54,579 nt of DNA from Candidatus Methanomethylophilaceae archaeon (GCA_017468935.1 JAFUHJ010000017.1:1-54579), one strand, 5' to 3'; positions 32,607 through 42,906 are shown, counted from the stretch's first letter. Numbers and translations: made by a program. The notes: generated by a model not told the origin, from the letters alone.

Positions 32607-34805
32607 TCATCCGTAGAACGGTACGTTGTCCCATCCGGAACGGCGCTTGTTGAGGTCCTTTCCGAGCTTGTCGTAGTTATCGAACATGTTGGAATCCACC
32701 GAAGGCGCGACATTCTGAAGGGCGTTCTCGAAGTCATCCATGGTGACGAATTCGGCCTCCTTATCCTTGCGGTATGCGGATAATCCCGCCTCTCTGCAGA
32801 GAAGTGCCAGATCCGCTCCTACATAGCCGTCGGTCCTCGATGCGACGTATTCCAGGTCGACGCCCATCAGAGGCATCTTCCTGGTATGCACTTTGAGTAT
32901 GTTCATGCGTGCCCTCTCGTTGGGTTTGCCCACGAGGATGAGCTTGTCGAATCTTCCCGGTCTCAGGAGTGCCGGATCTATCATGTCCGGTCTGTTGGTG
33001 GCCGCCATGACCATCACGTTGTTGAGGCTCTCCACCCCGTCCATGGACGTGAGCATCTGCGCCACCACCTTCTCCCATGCGGAGCTGTCACCGCTGCCGC
33101 GTATGGGCGCTATGGAATCTATCTCGTCGAAGAATATGATGCAGGGGGCCATCTGCTTGGCCCTCTTGAAGATCTGACGGATGGCCCTTTCGCTCTCGCC
33201 GAACCATTTGCTGGCCATCTCCGGTCCGTTGACAGTAATGAAGTTAGCACCGGCCTCGTTGGCGACAGCCTTGGCGATGAGGGTCTTACCTGTGCCAGGC
33301 GGTCCGTAGAGCAGTATCCCTTTGGCGGGTTCGATACCCAATCTGTCGTACGATCTGTTGCCCTCTTCTGGTACGAAGGCCTCCTCGATGTCCTTGCGGA
33401 CGTCCTCCAAGCCTCCTACATCATCCCAGGTGACCTTGGGTATCTCCACGAGGACCTCCCTCATTCCGCTGGGCTCCACATCCGCCAGGGCATCCTTGAA
33501 ATCCGCCATGGAGACCTTCATATTCTCCAGGATCTCGTTCGGTATCGGTTTGTCTAGGTCCAGGTCCTTCATGTGGGACCTGACGCACTTCATGGCCGCT
33601 TCCCTGCATAACGCGGCGAGATCGGCACCCACGAATCCCTGTGTCATGCCTGCAAGGGCATCGAGCGACACATCGTCCGTTAGGGGCATCCCCCTCATGT
33701 GTACGTTAAGGATATCGCTGCGGGATTTACGGCCTGGTATACCTATCTCAATCTCCCTGTCGAATCTGCCGGGTCTCCTGAGCGCGGGGTCTATGGAATC
33801 CTCCCTGTTGGTGGCCGCGACGACTATGACGTTGCCCCTGTCCCCGAGTCCGTCCATGAGAGTGAGCAGCTGTGCGACCACGCGTCTCTCCACCTCTCCG
33901 GATACGGAGTCCCTGTTGGGTGCGATGGAATCGATCTCGTCCAGGAAGACTATGCTCGGGGTATTCTCGGACGCCTCCTTGAAGATCTCCCTGAGCCTCT
34001 CCTCGCTCTGACCGTAGTACTGTCCTATGATCTCGGGACCGCGGACGGAGAAGAGCTTGGCCCCGGATTCATTGGCAACGGCCTCGGCAATGAGCGTCTT
34101 ACCTGTGCCAGGAGGTCCGTATAGCAAGACTCCTTTGGGTGCACCTATGCCGAGTCTTTCGAACAGTTCGGGATGCTTTAGAGGGAGCTCTATCATCTCC
34201 CTGATCCTCTTCAGTTCGTCGTCCAATCCTCCGACGTCGTCGTATGTGATCTGTTTTCCGGAAGCTGTCTTGACCGTCTGCTTCTGGGCCGAATCCTTGA
34301 TGGTAATCTGCGTGGCCTTGGTTACTATCACGGGACCCTTCGGATTCGTCGATACCACGTTGAACGTGGATCTGTTGCCCATCAGTGCGATGTTCGGTAC
34401 GATTATGTCCGAGCCGGCAACCAGGGGCCTTCCCTGGAGCCCGTTCGAGAAGACGTCCTCGATACCGTTCCCGAAACGGATCTTCTTTCCGTCCGGGATG
34501 TTAGGTGCCAGCGTGATGGAATCCGCTTCCTTGGGGAAACATCTCCTCACCGTGACGTTCTCGTCTATCGAGACTCCCGCATTGGTCCTTGTGAGTCCGT
34601 CTATACCGATGAGTCCGTGTCCTTCCTCGTCTATAGAGCTGGGGAACACCTTGGCCACCACAGTCCTCTTGCCCACGATCTCGATCACATCGCCGATATC
34701 CACCTTGAGTTCGCGGCGGGAGGCGCTGTCGAGTCTTGCGCGTCCGTAACCTGCTTCGGTCTGGCGCTGGGGCATAGCTACTTTGAGGACTATGGAATCT
34801 GCCAT
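32607..34805 (-). CDS. cdc48: CDC48/VCP-type AAA+ ATPase
   Basis: 732 aa, with N-terminal double-psi beta-barrel and CDC48 domain 2 (to ~190), then D1 and D2 AAA domains, each with Walker A GPPGTGKT and Walker B ending [10 protein letters not shown] or [10 protein letters not shown]. The archaeal unfoldase works with the proteasome and PAN. A TATA-like ATATTTAT lies at about 34834 on the minus strand. No unusual features apart from abutting stops with elp3. Confidence 0.96.
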   Translation of the reverse strand: MADSIVLKVAMPQRQTEAGYGRARLDSASRRELKVDIGDVIEIVGKRTVVAKVFPSSIDEEGHGLIGIDGLTRTNAGVSIDENVTVRRCFPKEADSITLAPNIPDGKKIRFGNGIEDVFSNGLQGRPLVAGSDIIVPNIALMGNRSTFNVVSTNPKGPVIVTKATQITIKDSAQKQTVKTASGKQITYDDVGGLDDELKRIREMIELPLKHPELFERLGIGAPKGVLLYGPPGTGKTLIAEAVANESGAKLFSVRGPEIIGQYYGQSEERLREIFKEASENTPSIVFLDEIDSIAPNRDSVSGEVERRVVAQLLTLMDGLGDRGNVIVVAATNREDSIDPALRRPGRFDREIEIGIPGRKSRSDILNVHMRGMPLTDDVSLDALAGMTQGFVGADLAALCREAAMKCVRSHMKDLDLDKPIPNEILENMKVSMADFKDALADVEPSGMREVLVEIPKVTWDDVGGLEDVRKDIEEAFVPEEGNRSYDRLGIEPAKGILLYGPPGTGKTLIAKAVANEAGANFITVNGPEMASKWFGESERAIRQIFKRAKQMAPCIIFFDEIDSIAPIRGSGDSSAWEKVVAQMLTSMDGVESLNNVMVMAATNRPDMIDPALLRPGRFDKLILVGKPNERARMNILKVHTRKMPLMGVDLEYVASRTDGYVGADLALLCREAGLSAYRKDKEAEFVTMDDFENALQNVAPSVDSNMFDNYDKLGKDLNKRRSGWDNVPFYG

Positions 34806-35030
34806 CGACCGCCATTATGCCTTTTCATAAGATAAATATGACTTCGATAGATGCTACATTCCCGATTATTTCATGTCATGAGCTCCTATCTGGGAAGAAA
34901 TATGGTGCATCGCTCAATGCGATATAATTCTGCAATGCTGTCCATCGCGATATCGAACATCATTCGGGCCCATCCCCTTACGCAGTCCTCTGTTCAGGGT
35001 CTGCCGTCCCTTCATCTCCCAGCAAATACC

Positions 35031-35038
35031 TTTATTAT
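35031..35038 (+). promoter_or_regulatory. TATA box of the purSLQ operon
   Basis: TTTATTAT, about 28 nt before the ATG at 35059. The spacing supports that ATG over the in-frame ATG at 35053 and implies a nearly leaderless message. The 34806-35030 gap holds the divergent cdc48 promoter and nothing else I can identify. Confidence 0.55.
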
Positions 35039-35058
35039 CGCACGCGAGAGGGATGGGT

Positions 35059-35298
35059 ATGGCTGTATTAGAGATCAGAATCGAGCTCAAGAAAGGCGTC
35101 GCCGATCCTGAGGGAAAGAACACTAAGAAGACATTGGAATCGCTCGGGTTCAAGGGACTCGGCGAGGTCAAGACCGTCAAGCTGTTCGAGATGGAGGTCG
35201 ATCTCCCCGCGGACGAGGCCAAGAAGGCCGGCGAGGAGATGTGCAGGAAGCTCCTGGCGAACCCCGTCATCCAGAATTACAAGGTAACGGTGAGATGA
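35059..35298 (+). CDS. purS: Phosphoribosylformylglycinamidine synthase subunit PurS
   Basis: About 79 aa. The small PurS subunit (LEIRIELKKGVADPEGKNTKKTLESLG) bridges PurL and PurQ in the three-subunit FGAM synthase of purine biosynthesis. ATG at 35059 is preferred: GAGAGGG lies 6-7 nt upstream and the TATA spacing fits. PurL starts 4 nt after its stop. Confidence 0.93.
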   Translation: MAVLEIRIELKKGVADPEGKNTKKTLESLGFKGLGEVKTVKLFEMEVDLPADEAKKAGEEMCRKLLANPVIQNYKVTVR

Positions 35299-35302
35299 TC
35301 CA

Positions 35303-37630
35303 ATGGCAGATCTGATGGTCAAGCGCGATGTCCCCTTCCCGTTGTACGACGTGAAGATCCTCGACGCCACCGACGACCAGCTGAAGCAGGTCTCGGCCGA
35401 TATGGCTCTTGGATTGTCGGTCGACGAGATGAAGGTGGTCCGCGATTATTTCAAGAAGGAGGGCAGGGACCCTACCGACGTGGAGCTCCAGTCCCTGGGA
35501 CAGGCATGGAGCGAGCACTGCTGTTACAAGAGCAGCAAACCCATCCTCAAGGAGTTCGTCTTCGGACTGGACAGGGAGGACATCCTTTCCAGGGGAGACG
35601 CAGGCGTCATGGTATTCGATGACGATTACGGATACTGTCTGAGGATCGAGAGTCACAACCACCCCTCTGCCGTGGAACCCTACGGAGGTGCCGCCACAGG
35701 TATCGGAGGTATCCTTAGGGACGTCGTGTGCATGGGGGCACAGCCTATCGGACTGGCCGATCCCCTCTGTTTCGGCCCCATAGATTACGCAGGGGAGATC
35801 CCTCCCGGGACCAAGCACCCCAGGTATCTGGTGAACGGTGTAGTGTCCGGTATCAGGGACTACGGTAACCGCTGTGGTATCCCCACGATAACGGGAGGAT
35901 TCTTCTTCGACGAGAAGTACACCGGCAACTGCCTCGTGAACGTGGCATGCCTCGGTATCGTCAAGAGGAAGGACCTGGCCAACAACTTCGCCGGAGGACC
36001 CGGCGAGGTGATGATACTCATAGGAGGACGTACCGGACGTGACGGTATCCATGGAGTCAACTTCGCATCCGCTGACCTTACAGCCACATCGGATGAGGAT
36101 TCCAGGGGGGCCGTCCAGCTGGGAGATCCCATCACCAAGGAACCCGTGATCCACGCATGCTTTGAGGTCAATGCTAAGCATCTGATCACCGGAATGAAGG
36201 ACCTCGGAGGAGGCGGACTGAGCTGTGTCGTCGGAGAGATGGCATTGGAAGCGGGCTGCGGAGCGGATGTGGACCTGGAGAAGGTCCCCCTGAAGGAGCC
36301 CGGTCTCGCACCCTGGGAGATATGGGTCTCCGAGTCGCAGGAGCGTATGATGTGCACCTGCAAGCCCGAGAACGTGGAGAAGGTCCTGGAGATCTTCGAC
36401 ATGTGGGATGTCCTCGCCACACCCATCGCCAAGACCACGGACAAGAAGCGCACGCGCCTGTTCTGGAACGGCGAGCTCATATTCGACATGGACCTGGAGT
36501 TCCTGACCGGAGGACCGGTCTACAACAGGCCCTATACCCTTCCCAAGGTCTACACCAAGGCCAACGAGAGGTTCCCCGAACTTCCCTCGGACAAGGAGGT
36601 CATCCTCAGGATGCTCTCGGATTTCAACGTGGCATCCAAGGAGTGGGCCATAAGGCAGTACGACCACGAGGTCCGTGCAAGCACAGCGATCCACCCGATG
36701 GTAGGGAAGCTGAACGAGACCGGCCCCGGGGACGCCTCGGTCCTCCTGCCCGTACCCGGAAGCAAGAGGGGATTGGCAGTGGCCATCGGATGCAACCCTT
36801 GGTTCTGCGAGGCAGACCCGTACAAGGGCGGAATGGCGGCCATCGACGAGACATGCAGGAACATAGTCGCAGTGGGTGCCATGCCCAACGCGTTCACCGA
36901 CTGTCTCAACTTCGGTAACCCCGAGATCCCGGAGAGGCTGGGAGTCTTCAGGGAGGCCGTAAGGGGACTCGGAGAGATCGCCAGGGAACTGAACATACCT
37001 ATCCCTTCGGGTAACGTCAGTCTGTACAACGAGGCGCCCGGAGGAAAGCACATCCTTCCCACACCCATGTTGCTCGGCTGCGGTATCATCGACGATGTGA
37101 CCAAAGCGGTCACTGCCGACTTCAAGAGGGCAGGAAGCTGCATCTTCATAGTCGGAAAGACCAAGGACGAGATGGGAGCATCGCTCCTGTTCAGGAAGTT
37201 CGGAGGGGTCGAGGGAGAGGTGCCCGGAGTGGACATCCCCGCTCTCAAGAGGAACATGGCCAACCTTCTGAAGGCAATGGACAAGAGGCTCGTGCTGAGC
37301 TGTCACGACTGTTCGGACGGAGGATTGGCTATCGCCGTGGCGGAGATGTGCATCTCCGGTCAGATCGGTGCTGAGCTGGACCTCTCGGGAATGGACGGCG
37401 ACCTAAGGAGGAACCTGTACTCCGAGAGCAACAGCCGCTGGATCGTCGAGGTAGACGGAAAGGATGTCACCGAGTTCACCGAGATCATGGGCGACGACGC
37501 ACAGATAATCGGTATCACCAAGGGAGATTCGCTGAAGATCAAGGACAACGGCACGGAGATACCCGTGGCGGAGATGAGGAAGGCATGGAACGACCCCATC
37601 TGGGACATCATGGGAGGTGGTTCGCAATGA
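35303..37630 (+). CDS. purL: Phosphoribosylformylglycinamidine synthase subunit PurL
   Basis: 775-aa catalytic subunit that converts FGAR to FGAM using ATP and glutamine-derived ammonia. Motifs include SLGQAWSEHCCYKSSKP, ESHNHPSAVEPYGGAATGIGG and the second-half VSLYNEAPGG. Length matches the small-type archaeal/Gram-positive PurL. It overlaps purQ by 4 nt, giving a purS-purL-purQ operon. Confidence 0.96.
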   Translation: MADLMVKRDVPFPLYDVKILDATDDQLKQVSADMALGLSVDEMKVVRDYFKKEGRDPTDVELQSLGQAWSEHCCYKSSKPILKEFVFGLDREDILSRGDAGVMVFDDDYGYCLRIESHNHPSAVEPYGGAATGIGGILRDVVCMGAQPIGLADPLCFGPIDYAGEIPPGTKHPRYLVNGVVSGIRDYGNRCGIPTITGGFFFDEKYTGNCLVNVACLGIVKRKDLANNFAGGPGEVMILIGGRTGRDGIHGVNFASADLTATSDEDSRGAVQLGDPITKEPVIHACFEVNAKHLITGMKDLGGGGLSCVVGEMALEAGCGADVDLEKVPLKEPGLAPWEIWVSESQERMMCTCKPENVEKVLEIFDMWDVLATPIAKTTDKKRTRLFWNGELIFDMDLEFLTGGPVYNRPYTLPKVYTKANERFPELPSDKEVILRMLSDFNVASKEWAIRQYDHEVRASTAIHPMVGKLNETGPGDASVLLPVPGSKRGLAVAIGCNPWFCEADPYKGGMAAIDETCRNIVAVGAMPNAFTDCLNFGNPEIPERLGVFREAVRGLGEIARELNIPIPSGNVSLYNEAPGGKHILPTPMLLGCGIIDDVTKAVTADFKRAGSCIFIVGKTKDEMGASLLFRKFGGVEGEVPGVDIPALKRNMANLLKAMDKRLVLSCHDCSDGGLAIAVAEMCISGQIGAELDLSGMDGDLRRNLYSESNSRWIVEVDGKDVTEFTEIMGDDAQIIGITKGDSLKIKDNGTEIPVAEMRKAWNDPIWDIMGGGSQ

Positions 37631-38445
37631 AGCCAGAGGATGTAAGGGTATGCGTCATCCGTATCGAGGGAACGAACTGCGAGGACGAGATGGCGAACGC
37701 ATGGAACATGGTCGGCGCCAAGGCCGAGAAGGTCCATCTCAAACAGCTTATAGGGCAGGCACCCGCGGATATGAGACGCAGCCTGGAGGACTACGATGTC
37801 CTCGCATTCCCCGGAGGATTCTCAGCAGGGGATTACGTACGCGCAGGAGCGATCTTCGCGGCTAGGATCAAGGCGGCCATCGGAAGCGATGTCAAGAAGT
37901 TCGTGGAATCGGGAAAACCTGTAATCGGTGTATGCAACGGATTCCAGATCCTGGTGGAGATGGGACTCCTTCCTGCCTTCGACGAGACCATGAGGGCCGA
38001 ACCCAACGCGGCACTGTACAACAACGTGTCCGGAAGGTTCGAGTGCCGTCCCACCATACTGAGGAACGACAACAGGGGCAAGTGCGCATTCACCAAGTGC
38101 ATTCCCGAGAAGAAGCTGCTCATGATCCCCTCCGCTCACGGAGAGGGTAACCTGATGAGCATGGACCCCGATTTCGTTCAGAAACTAGAGGACAACGACC
38201 AGATCGTGTTCAGATATGTATGTCCGGACGGAGCCGATGCGGAATATCCGTGGAATCCGAACGGATCGCCCTCGGACATCGCGGGAATATGCAACCCTGC
38301 AGGTAATGTCATGGGTATGATGCCCCACCCGGAGCGTGTCATGACCAGGTTCACTCACCCGGATTGGACCAGGGGATACGATACCGAGGAAGGGGACGGA
38401 AGATGCGTCTTCGAATCCGTGATGAAGCATCTCGAGAAATTCTGA
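37627..38445 (+). CDS. purQ: Phosphoribosylformylglycinamidine synthase subunit PurQ (glutaminase)
   Basis: 272-aa class-I glutamine amidotransferase. The nucleophile is in GVCNGFQIL, with the His-Glu pair in MMPHPERVMT; the start CVIRIEGTNCEDEMANAW is typical. It supplies ammonia to PurL. The ATGA overlap with purL shows coupling. A perfect hairpin follows, shared with the convergent riboflavin-kinase gene. Confidence 0.95.
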   Translation: MKPEDVRVCVIRIEGTNCEDEMANAWNMVGAKAEKVHLKQLIGQAPADMRRSLEDYDVLAFPGGFSAGDYVRAGAIFAARIKAAIGSDVKKFVESGKPVIGVCNGFQILVEMGLLPAFDETMRAEPNAALYNNVSGRFECRPTILRNDNRGKCAFTKCIPEKKLLMIPSAHGEGNLMSMDPDFVQKLEDNDQIVFRYVCPDGADAEYPWNPNGSPSDIAGICNPAGNVMGMMPHPERVMTRFTHPDWTRGYDTEEGDGRCVFESVMKHLEKF

Positions 38446-38455
38446 TAAATAACTT

Positions 38456-38475
38456 AGGCGGGGGAGACCCCGCCT
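38456..38475. terminator. Bidirectional terminator between purQ and ribK
   Basis: Perfect 8-bp stem AGGCGGGG/CCCCGCCT with loop GAGA. It touches the ribK stop codon on the minus strand. Confidence 0.75.
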
Positions 38476-39131
38476 CAAAGACTTACCTTCACGTCGACCC
38501 TGTCGCCGTCGCTCAGACTCAATGTCCTTCTCATGCTGCATGCGGCTATTATCTCGAGGATGTCGACATAATGGGATCTTTCCGGGACTATGATGGCACA
38601 GTCTATGTTGTGGATCTTCGCCTTGTAAGCGATCACGTTGCCGAAGCTCCTTCCTTCGGATGTGAATCCGTTTATCAGGATACCTGCCGTGCTCCTCACG
38701 ATGTCCAGTTTCCCGATCTCCTCGGGATAGATGCGGACGTTGAACGTACCCTGGAACGGGACGAATCCCAGTTTCGTCTGGAACTGCGATAGGTATCCTT
38801 CCTGGCAGATGTAGTAACCGCCCTCGCCCATGCCGCTGGAGACCTCTCCGCGGATGTTGATGTGGTCGGTGCGTTCGAATATCCTGCGGTACTCGGTATA
38901 TTCCTTCTTCATCTCTTCCATGCCCTTCGGCGTGATCTTGATGCGCTGCTTCCTGGTACCCAGATCCCTGGTGATGTACTGCTGGTCTATGAGCTCGAGG
39001 ATCCTCTTGGAAGCGGACTGCTGGCTCATCTCGAGGGCTTCCCCTAATTCCCTTGAAGAAATGGAGACGTAATCATCTAGAGCCCCCATGAGAGCTAGTT
39101 TGCGAAGAGCAAACGCATACTTCTCATCCAT
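38475..39131 (-). CDS. ribK: CTP-dependent riboflavin kinase with N-terminal helix-turn-helix
   Basis: 218 aa. The N-terminal winged helix (SSRELGEALEMSQQSASKRILELIDQQYITRDLG) is fused to the archaeal riboflavin-kinase domain (DUF120; GMGEGGYYICQEGY, LGFVPFQGTFNVRIYPEE), which makes FMN from riboflavin with CTP. The fusion is known in many archaea and may let the enzyme autoregulate flavin genes. Transcribed alone on the minus strand. Confidence 0.92.
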   Translation of the reverse strand: MDEKYAFALRKLALMGALDDYVSISSRELGEALEMSQQSASKRILELIDQQYITRDLGTRKQRIKITPKGMEEMKKEYTEYRRIFERTDHINIRGEVSSGMGEGGYYICQEGYLSQFQTKLGFVPFQGTFNVRIYPEEIGKLDIVRSTAGILINGFTSEGRSFGNVIAYKAKIHNIDCAIIVPERSHYVDILEIIAACSMRRTLSLSDGDRVDVKVSL

Positions 39132-39196
39132 GGTAGTTCGGTATTCTCAACTACCAATAAAAAAGTTGATGTATTAGTTCTAACAAAATAAGATGT

Positions 39197-39214
39197 AGGG
39201 CCCTTTCGGACCCT
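39197..39214 (-). terminator. Terminator after the two-gene membrane operon
   Basis: Stem AGGGCC/GGACCCT with a bulged A and CTTTC loop, followed on the minus strand by ACATCTTATTTTG. It lies just past the stop at 39223. Confidence 0.55.
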
Positions 39215-39222
39215 GTATAGTT

Positions 39223-39591
39223 TCAGACGACCCTGCTGTTGTCGACGTATTCTCTCGTGCTCTGCATGCTTGCAATGACGATACATACGATTCCGAGAAC
39301 GGCGCAGATCAATGTGAAGAGAACTCCCATTGCACCGAAGATCCCGGCGATGATAGGGACCGCTGTGGCGAGTGCTGAGAGCACTACGACAGTCTTTCCC
39401 TTCACCGGACTGTATGTGGAGAAGCTGCCGGCTACAGCGAAGAACATCATCGCTGCGGCCATGTCGACACCAACAAGAGCTGCGGAATCGACGGTTCCGT
39501 TCCAGGCAGCGGCCATGGAAGCGAACGCGACTATCGCACCGAGGAAGGCACAACCCATCCCCAATTTCATCGTGTTGGGCATATCGCTCAT
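39223..39591 (-). CDS. Small integral membrane protein
   Basis: 122 aa with four hydrophobic helices (about 10-29, 35-55, 67-85 and 89-110) and short loops, ending in a polar tail. No conserved motif is recognised. It overlaps the upstream DUF998-like gene by 4 nt, so the two may form a complex. Function unknown. Confidence 0.7.
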   Translation of the reverse strand: MSDMPNTMKLGMGCAFLGAIVAFASMAAAWNGTVDSAALVGVDMAAAMMFFAVAGSFSTYSPVKGKTVVVLSALATAVPIIAGIFGAMGVLFTLICAVLGIVCIVIASMQSTREYVDNSRVV

Positions 39592-40190
39592 CTTATTACC
39601 ATCCTGTTATCGGATTCCGTATTATAATGCTTGCTGAATGCAAGGGACAATCCCTGGACCATACACCAGGCGCATGTGAGAAGCACATAGACGACCTCCT
39701 CGCCCTTATAAGTGTAACCGAAAGTGGCCGCTATCACTATCAGGATCAGGATGATGTTGAATGAGAACATGAAGAATCTGTTCTTCCTGTAGTCGCTGAC
39801 CATGCTGACCATTATCGCTAGTGCGTTCAGCAGGAAGTATGTCACGGCAACGGTCAAATGGGCCCCCAAGTCTGCCTTGGTGAATACCCCTACCAGGAGC
39901 AGGAACACTCCAGAGAATCCCATCAGGACTCCCGAGGCTGCATCCAGTTTGTTGCTCATCATCACTTTGCCGAATCCGAATATCGATGTGCACAGACCGG
40001 AGACGATGCAAGTCGAATTGAACAGCAGAGCAACCGTTTCATTTTTGGATATGCCAAGGTCGGATAGAGAGTTGACATCAAAGGTCCAGTTCCCGTCTGC
40101 TAGAATGGCCACGGCGAACAGTAGCGGTGTCAGTGTTCCTCCTAATATTGCCGCAAACGAAAGGGGTGTTACCCCAGCTTTATAGGCCAT
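39588..40190 (-). CDS. DUF998-like membrane protein
   Basis: 200 aa with six hydrophobic helices. The start (AILGGTLTPLLFAVAILADGNWTFDVNSLSDLG) and GVLMGFSGVFLLLVGVFTK fit the DUF998 family, common in archaea and of unknown role. It is divergent from the GPN-loop GTPase gene with overlapping AT-rich promoters in a short gap. Confidence 0.75.
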   Translation of the reverse strand: MAYKAGVTPLSFAAILGGTLTPLLFAVAILADGNWTFDVNSLSDLGISKNETVALLFNSTCIVSGLCTSIFGFGKVMMSNKLDAASGVLMGFSGVFLLLVGVFTKADLGAHLTVAVTYFLLNALAIMVSMVSDYRKNRFFMFSFNIILILIVIAATFGYTYKGEEVVYVLLTCAWCMVQGLSLAFSKHYNTESDNRMVIR

Positions 40191-40257
40191 AATTGTTTGA
40201 TTGCGTACTTATTTTATATTGATTTCCCGTCAATGGCTACCAAGGTCGTTGATCGGT

Positions 40258-41022
40258 TTGAAGTTCTTGTTTTTCATCGGGACCGCCGGAAGCGGTAAGA
40301 GCACGTTGGTAGGGGCGTTCAAGCAATGGTGCGATGACGCCGGAGTGGACACTGTGATCGTTAACATGGATCCCGGAGCCGATGCGCTCCCGTACACCGC
40401 CGATGTGGATATCAGGGAATGGATCTCACTCGATGAGGTGATGAAGGAGTATAATCTGGGACCGAACGGTGCGCAGATCGTGGCAGCGGATCTGATGGCG
40501 GTCAACATCAAGAAGATGCAGGACGTCCTTGCAGGATACGATACCGATTATGTGCTGGTCGATACCCCCGGACAGTTGGAGCTGTTCGCTTTCAGGGAGT
40601 CCTCCAACGTACTGGTCGATTCGTTCGGAAGGGAGGATTCCATGCTCATCTATCTGTCGGATCCCTCATTGTGCAAGTCACCCAACGGTTTTGTCACGGC
40701 CATGGTTTTGGGAGCACTGGCACAGTTCAGACTCCAGCTTCCGATGATGAATCTTCTGTCCAAGGCGGACACGCTCAACGAAGAGGATGAACAGAGGATG
40801 CTCGACTGGTATTCGGTACCCGATGCACTCTACGGTGACCTTCTCGATTCGGACATGAATCCAGAGACGGTGGTCGGAATGGAATTGTTCAAGGCTATGG
40901 AGAACACCGGTGTCTTCGGCGAGATCCGTTCAGTTTCTGCAGAAACGTCAGTGGGTCTTGAGGAGATATACGCCGCGGCACAGTTATCATTCTTCGGCGG
41001 AGAGGACACTCAGAAATCCTGA
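40258..41022 (+). CDS. GPN-loop GTPase
   Basis: About 254 aa. The P-loop GTAGSGKST follows FLFFI, and the Gly-Pro-Asn insertion reads NLGPNGAQ, diagnostic of GPN-loop GTPases, which act as homodimers and in eukaryotes assist RNA polymerase assembly. Later conserved elements are DTPGQLELF and LSKADTL. Start is uncertain: TTG at 40258 (LKFLFFIG) is chosen from the family N-terminus; in-frame TTGs at 40249 and 40201 exist, and TATTTTATATTG at 40210 is the probable TATA box. Confidence 0.9.
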   Translation: MKFLFFIGTAGSGKSTLVGAFKQWCDDAGVDTVIVNMDPGADALPYTADVDIREWISLDEVMKEYNLGPNGAQIVAADLMAVNIKKMQDVLAGYDTDYVLVDTPGQLELFAFRESSNVLVDSFGREDSMLIYLSDPSLCKSPNGFVTAMVLGALAQFRLQLPMMNLLSKADTLNEEDEQRMLDWYSVPDALYGDLLDSDMNPETVVGMELFKAMENTGVFGEIRSVSAETSVGLEEIYAAAQLSFFGGEDTQKS

Positions 41023-41041
41023 TCAGATTGAAAAATAATAA

Positions 41042-41056
41042 GGGGGAAGTTCCCCC
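41042..41056. terminator. Bidirectional terminator between GPN GTPase and PAN
   Basis: GGGGGAA/TTCCCCC hairpin, with TTGAAAAATAATA on one side and TGTTTTGTC on the other, so it can serve both convergent genes. Confidence 0.75.
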
Positions 41057-41066
41057 CTGTTTTGTC

Positions 41067-42311
41067 TTACTGGAACATGTGTGCGGGAACAGGGTTGCCC
41101 TTGTTCCTGCCCGCATCCTTGATCTTATCTTTGGCAGCAGTGAAGTCCTTCTCTGTGGCCTTGTTCCTTCCGTCCCTGATGGCGAGCATTCCCGCCTCGG
41201 TGCACATGTTCTTAATCTCCGCTCCGGAGAATCCCTCGGTCATATCCGCGAGCTTCTTCGCGGATATCTTCTTGTCCACGTTCATATGACCTATGTGGAT
41301 GCTGAAGATCTGTTCCCTTGCTTCCGCGTCCGGGAGTCCGACATCGATGATACGGTCGAATCTTCCGGGTCTGAGCAGGGCATCGTCCAGGATATCGGGC
41401 CTGTTGGTGGCTCCGATGATCTTGACGTCCTTGATGGCCGTGAATCCGTCCAGTTCCGCCAGGAGCTGCATGAGGGTCCTCTGGACCTCCCTGTCCCCCG
41501 ATGTCGCCACGTCGAGCCTCTTGGCCCCGACGGAGTCGAGCTCATCGATGAATATGATGCTGGGTGCCTTCTCCTTCGCGAGATCGAACAGATCGCGGAC
41601 GAGCCTTGCTCCCTCTCCGATGTACTTCTGGACAAGTTCGGAACCCACGAGCCTGATGAATGTGGCGTTGGTGGCGTTCGCGACGGCCTTTGCCATGAGA
41701 GTCTTTCCTGTTCCGGGAGGTCCCACTAGGAGGACTCCCTTCGGAGGCTCGATACCGATCTTGGCGTACAGCTCGGGCCTGAGGAGCGGATCCTCCACGG
41801 CTTCACGGAGCTCCAGCATCTGCTGCTTGAGTCCTCCTATGTCGTCGTAGGTGATGTTGGGCTTGTCAACGACCTCTGCACCGGAGACTATGGGGTCCAC
41901 CGATGCGGGGATGACGTCCATGACCGCGAGAGTCTGCTTGTTGAGTGTGACCCTGGAACCCGGTATGAGGTCCTTGGGGTCTATGTAATCGGACAATGCC
42001 ACGACGAAATCGGGTCCGGTTGAACTCTTGACCACGACACGGTTGTTGGGAAGGATGTCCCTGAGGCTTCCTACGATCAGCGGAGGGGTCTTGAGTCTCT
42101 CCATCTCGGCCCTTATCCTTGCCAGGTCCTTCTGGAGTCTGAAGAGCTCTCCTTCCGCGTAGCGCTTCTCGTTCTCTGCGTTGCGGAGGTCCTCGACAAG
42201 CCTCACGTTCCTGTCTTCTAATGTGACGATCTTGGCCTTGAGCTCGGCCACCTCGTCGGTGAAGCTCGGATCAGTATCGTTTCTGTCAATAATCGTCTCG
42301 TCGTTGCTCAT
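41067..42311 (-). CDS. pan: Proteasome-activating nucleotidase (PAN)
   Basis: 414-aa AAA+ ATPase of the archaeal proteasome. The order is N-terminal coiled coil (EVAELKAKIVTLEDRNVRL), OB domain, then the AAA module with [18 protein letters not shown] and the GSELVQKYIGEGARLV pore region. The C-terminus ends HMFQ, close to the HbYX-type motif (hydrophobic-aromatic-any) that opens the 20S gate, with Phe instead of Tyr. Its TAA stop is one of the rare non-TGA stops here. Confidence 0.95.
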   Translation of the reverse strand: MSNDETIIDRNDTDPSFTDEVAELKAKIVTLEDRNVRLVEDLRNAENEKRYAEGELFRLQKDLARIRAEMERLKTPPLIVGSLRDILPNNRVVVKSSTGPDFVVALSDYIDPKDLIPGSRVTLNKQTLAVMDVIPASVDPIVSGAEVVDKPNITYDDIGGLKQQMLELREAVEDPLLRPELYAKIGIEPPKGVLLVGPPGTGKTLMAKAVANATNATFIRLVGSELVQKYIGEGARLVRDLFDLAKEKAPSIIFIDELDSVGAKRLDVATSGDREVQRTLMQLLAELDGFTAIKDVKIIGATNRPDILDDALLRPGRFDRIIDVGLPDAEAREQIFSIHIGHMNVDKKISAKKLADMTEGFSGAEIKNMCTEAGMLAIRDGRNKATEKDFTAAKDKIKDAGRNKGNPVPAHMFQ

Positions 42312-42408
42312 TGCCTTTCGTAATCACGGGTCATAATATAATGTTGCGCCTAACTCAGTCGACTTTCCTACCATTATCGTTATTAACAATCGCTCGCATG
42401 GGAGAACT

Positions 42409-42906
42409 ATGAGCGGAATGATCTGCGAGATGTGCGGAAAAGAGGTCCCTCTGACCAAGACGGTCGTCATCGAGGGAAGCAGGCTGAACGTGTGCCCCAA
42501 CTGCGCCAGGTTCGGAGAGGACTACAGGGCCAACCAGAGCGGTGCCCCGATATCCACCTCGGTCATCGATCAGAGGCTCGAGAAGCGCGAGAAGAGGATG
42601 AAGACCAAGGATATCTATGCCGGTACCTCCTCTGTGGAACTAGTCGATGATTACGGCGGGGTCATCAGAGAGGCCCGTGTCGCCAAGGGAATGGATCTGG
42701 AACAGTTCGCCGCATCCATCCTCGAGAAGAAGGGTACATTGGCCAAGATCGAGTCCAACTCACTGGTCCCCGACGATAAGATCATCAAGAAGATCGAGAA
42801 GGCACTCGGTATCAAACTGACCGAGACCGTCAAGACCGGTGTGACCGTCGGTGGCGGCAACGGCAACAACAAGATGACGCTCGGTAACTTCATCAAGAAG
42901 GAGTGA
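42409..42906 (+). CDS. Archaeal multiprotein-bridging-factor 1 (MBF1) type regulator
   Basis: 165 aa. The N-terminal zinc ribbon (CEMCGKEVP, CPNCARFG) is followed by a charged linker and the conserved XRE-type helix-turn-helix (AKGMDLEQFAASILEKKGTLAKIESNSLVPDDKIIKKIEKALG). This arrangement is the archaeal MBF1 family. The C-terminal tail is GGGNGNNKMTLGNFIKKE. It is divergent from PAN. The 43 nt after the gene hold a short hairpin (CATATGCAGGTGCATATG). Confidence 0.92.
   Translation: MSGMICEMCGKEVPLTKTVVIEGSRLNVCPNCARFGEDYRANQSGAPISTSVIDQRLEKREKRMKTKDIYAGTSSVELVDDYGGVIREARVAKGMDLEQFAASILEKKGTLAKIESNSLVPDDKIIKKIEKALGIKLTETVKTGVTVGGGNGNNKMTLGNFIKKE

Noticed and set aside
34851-35111. Short ORF before purS
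   Set aside because: It crosses the purS TATA box and start, and has no coding character.
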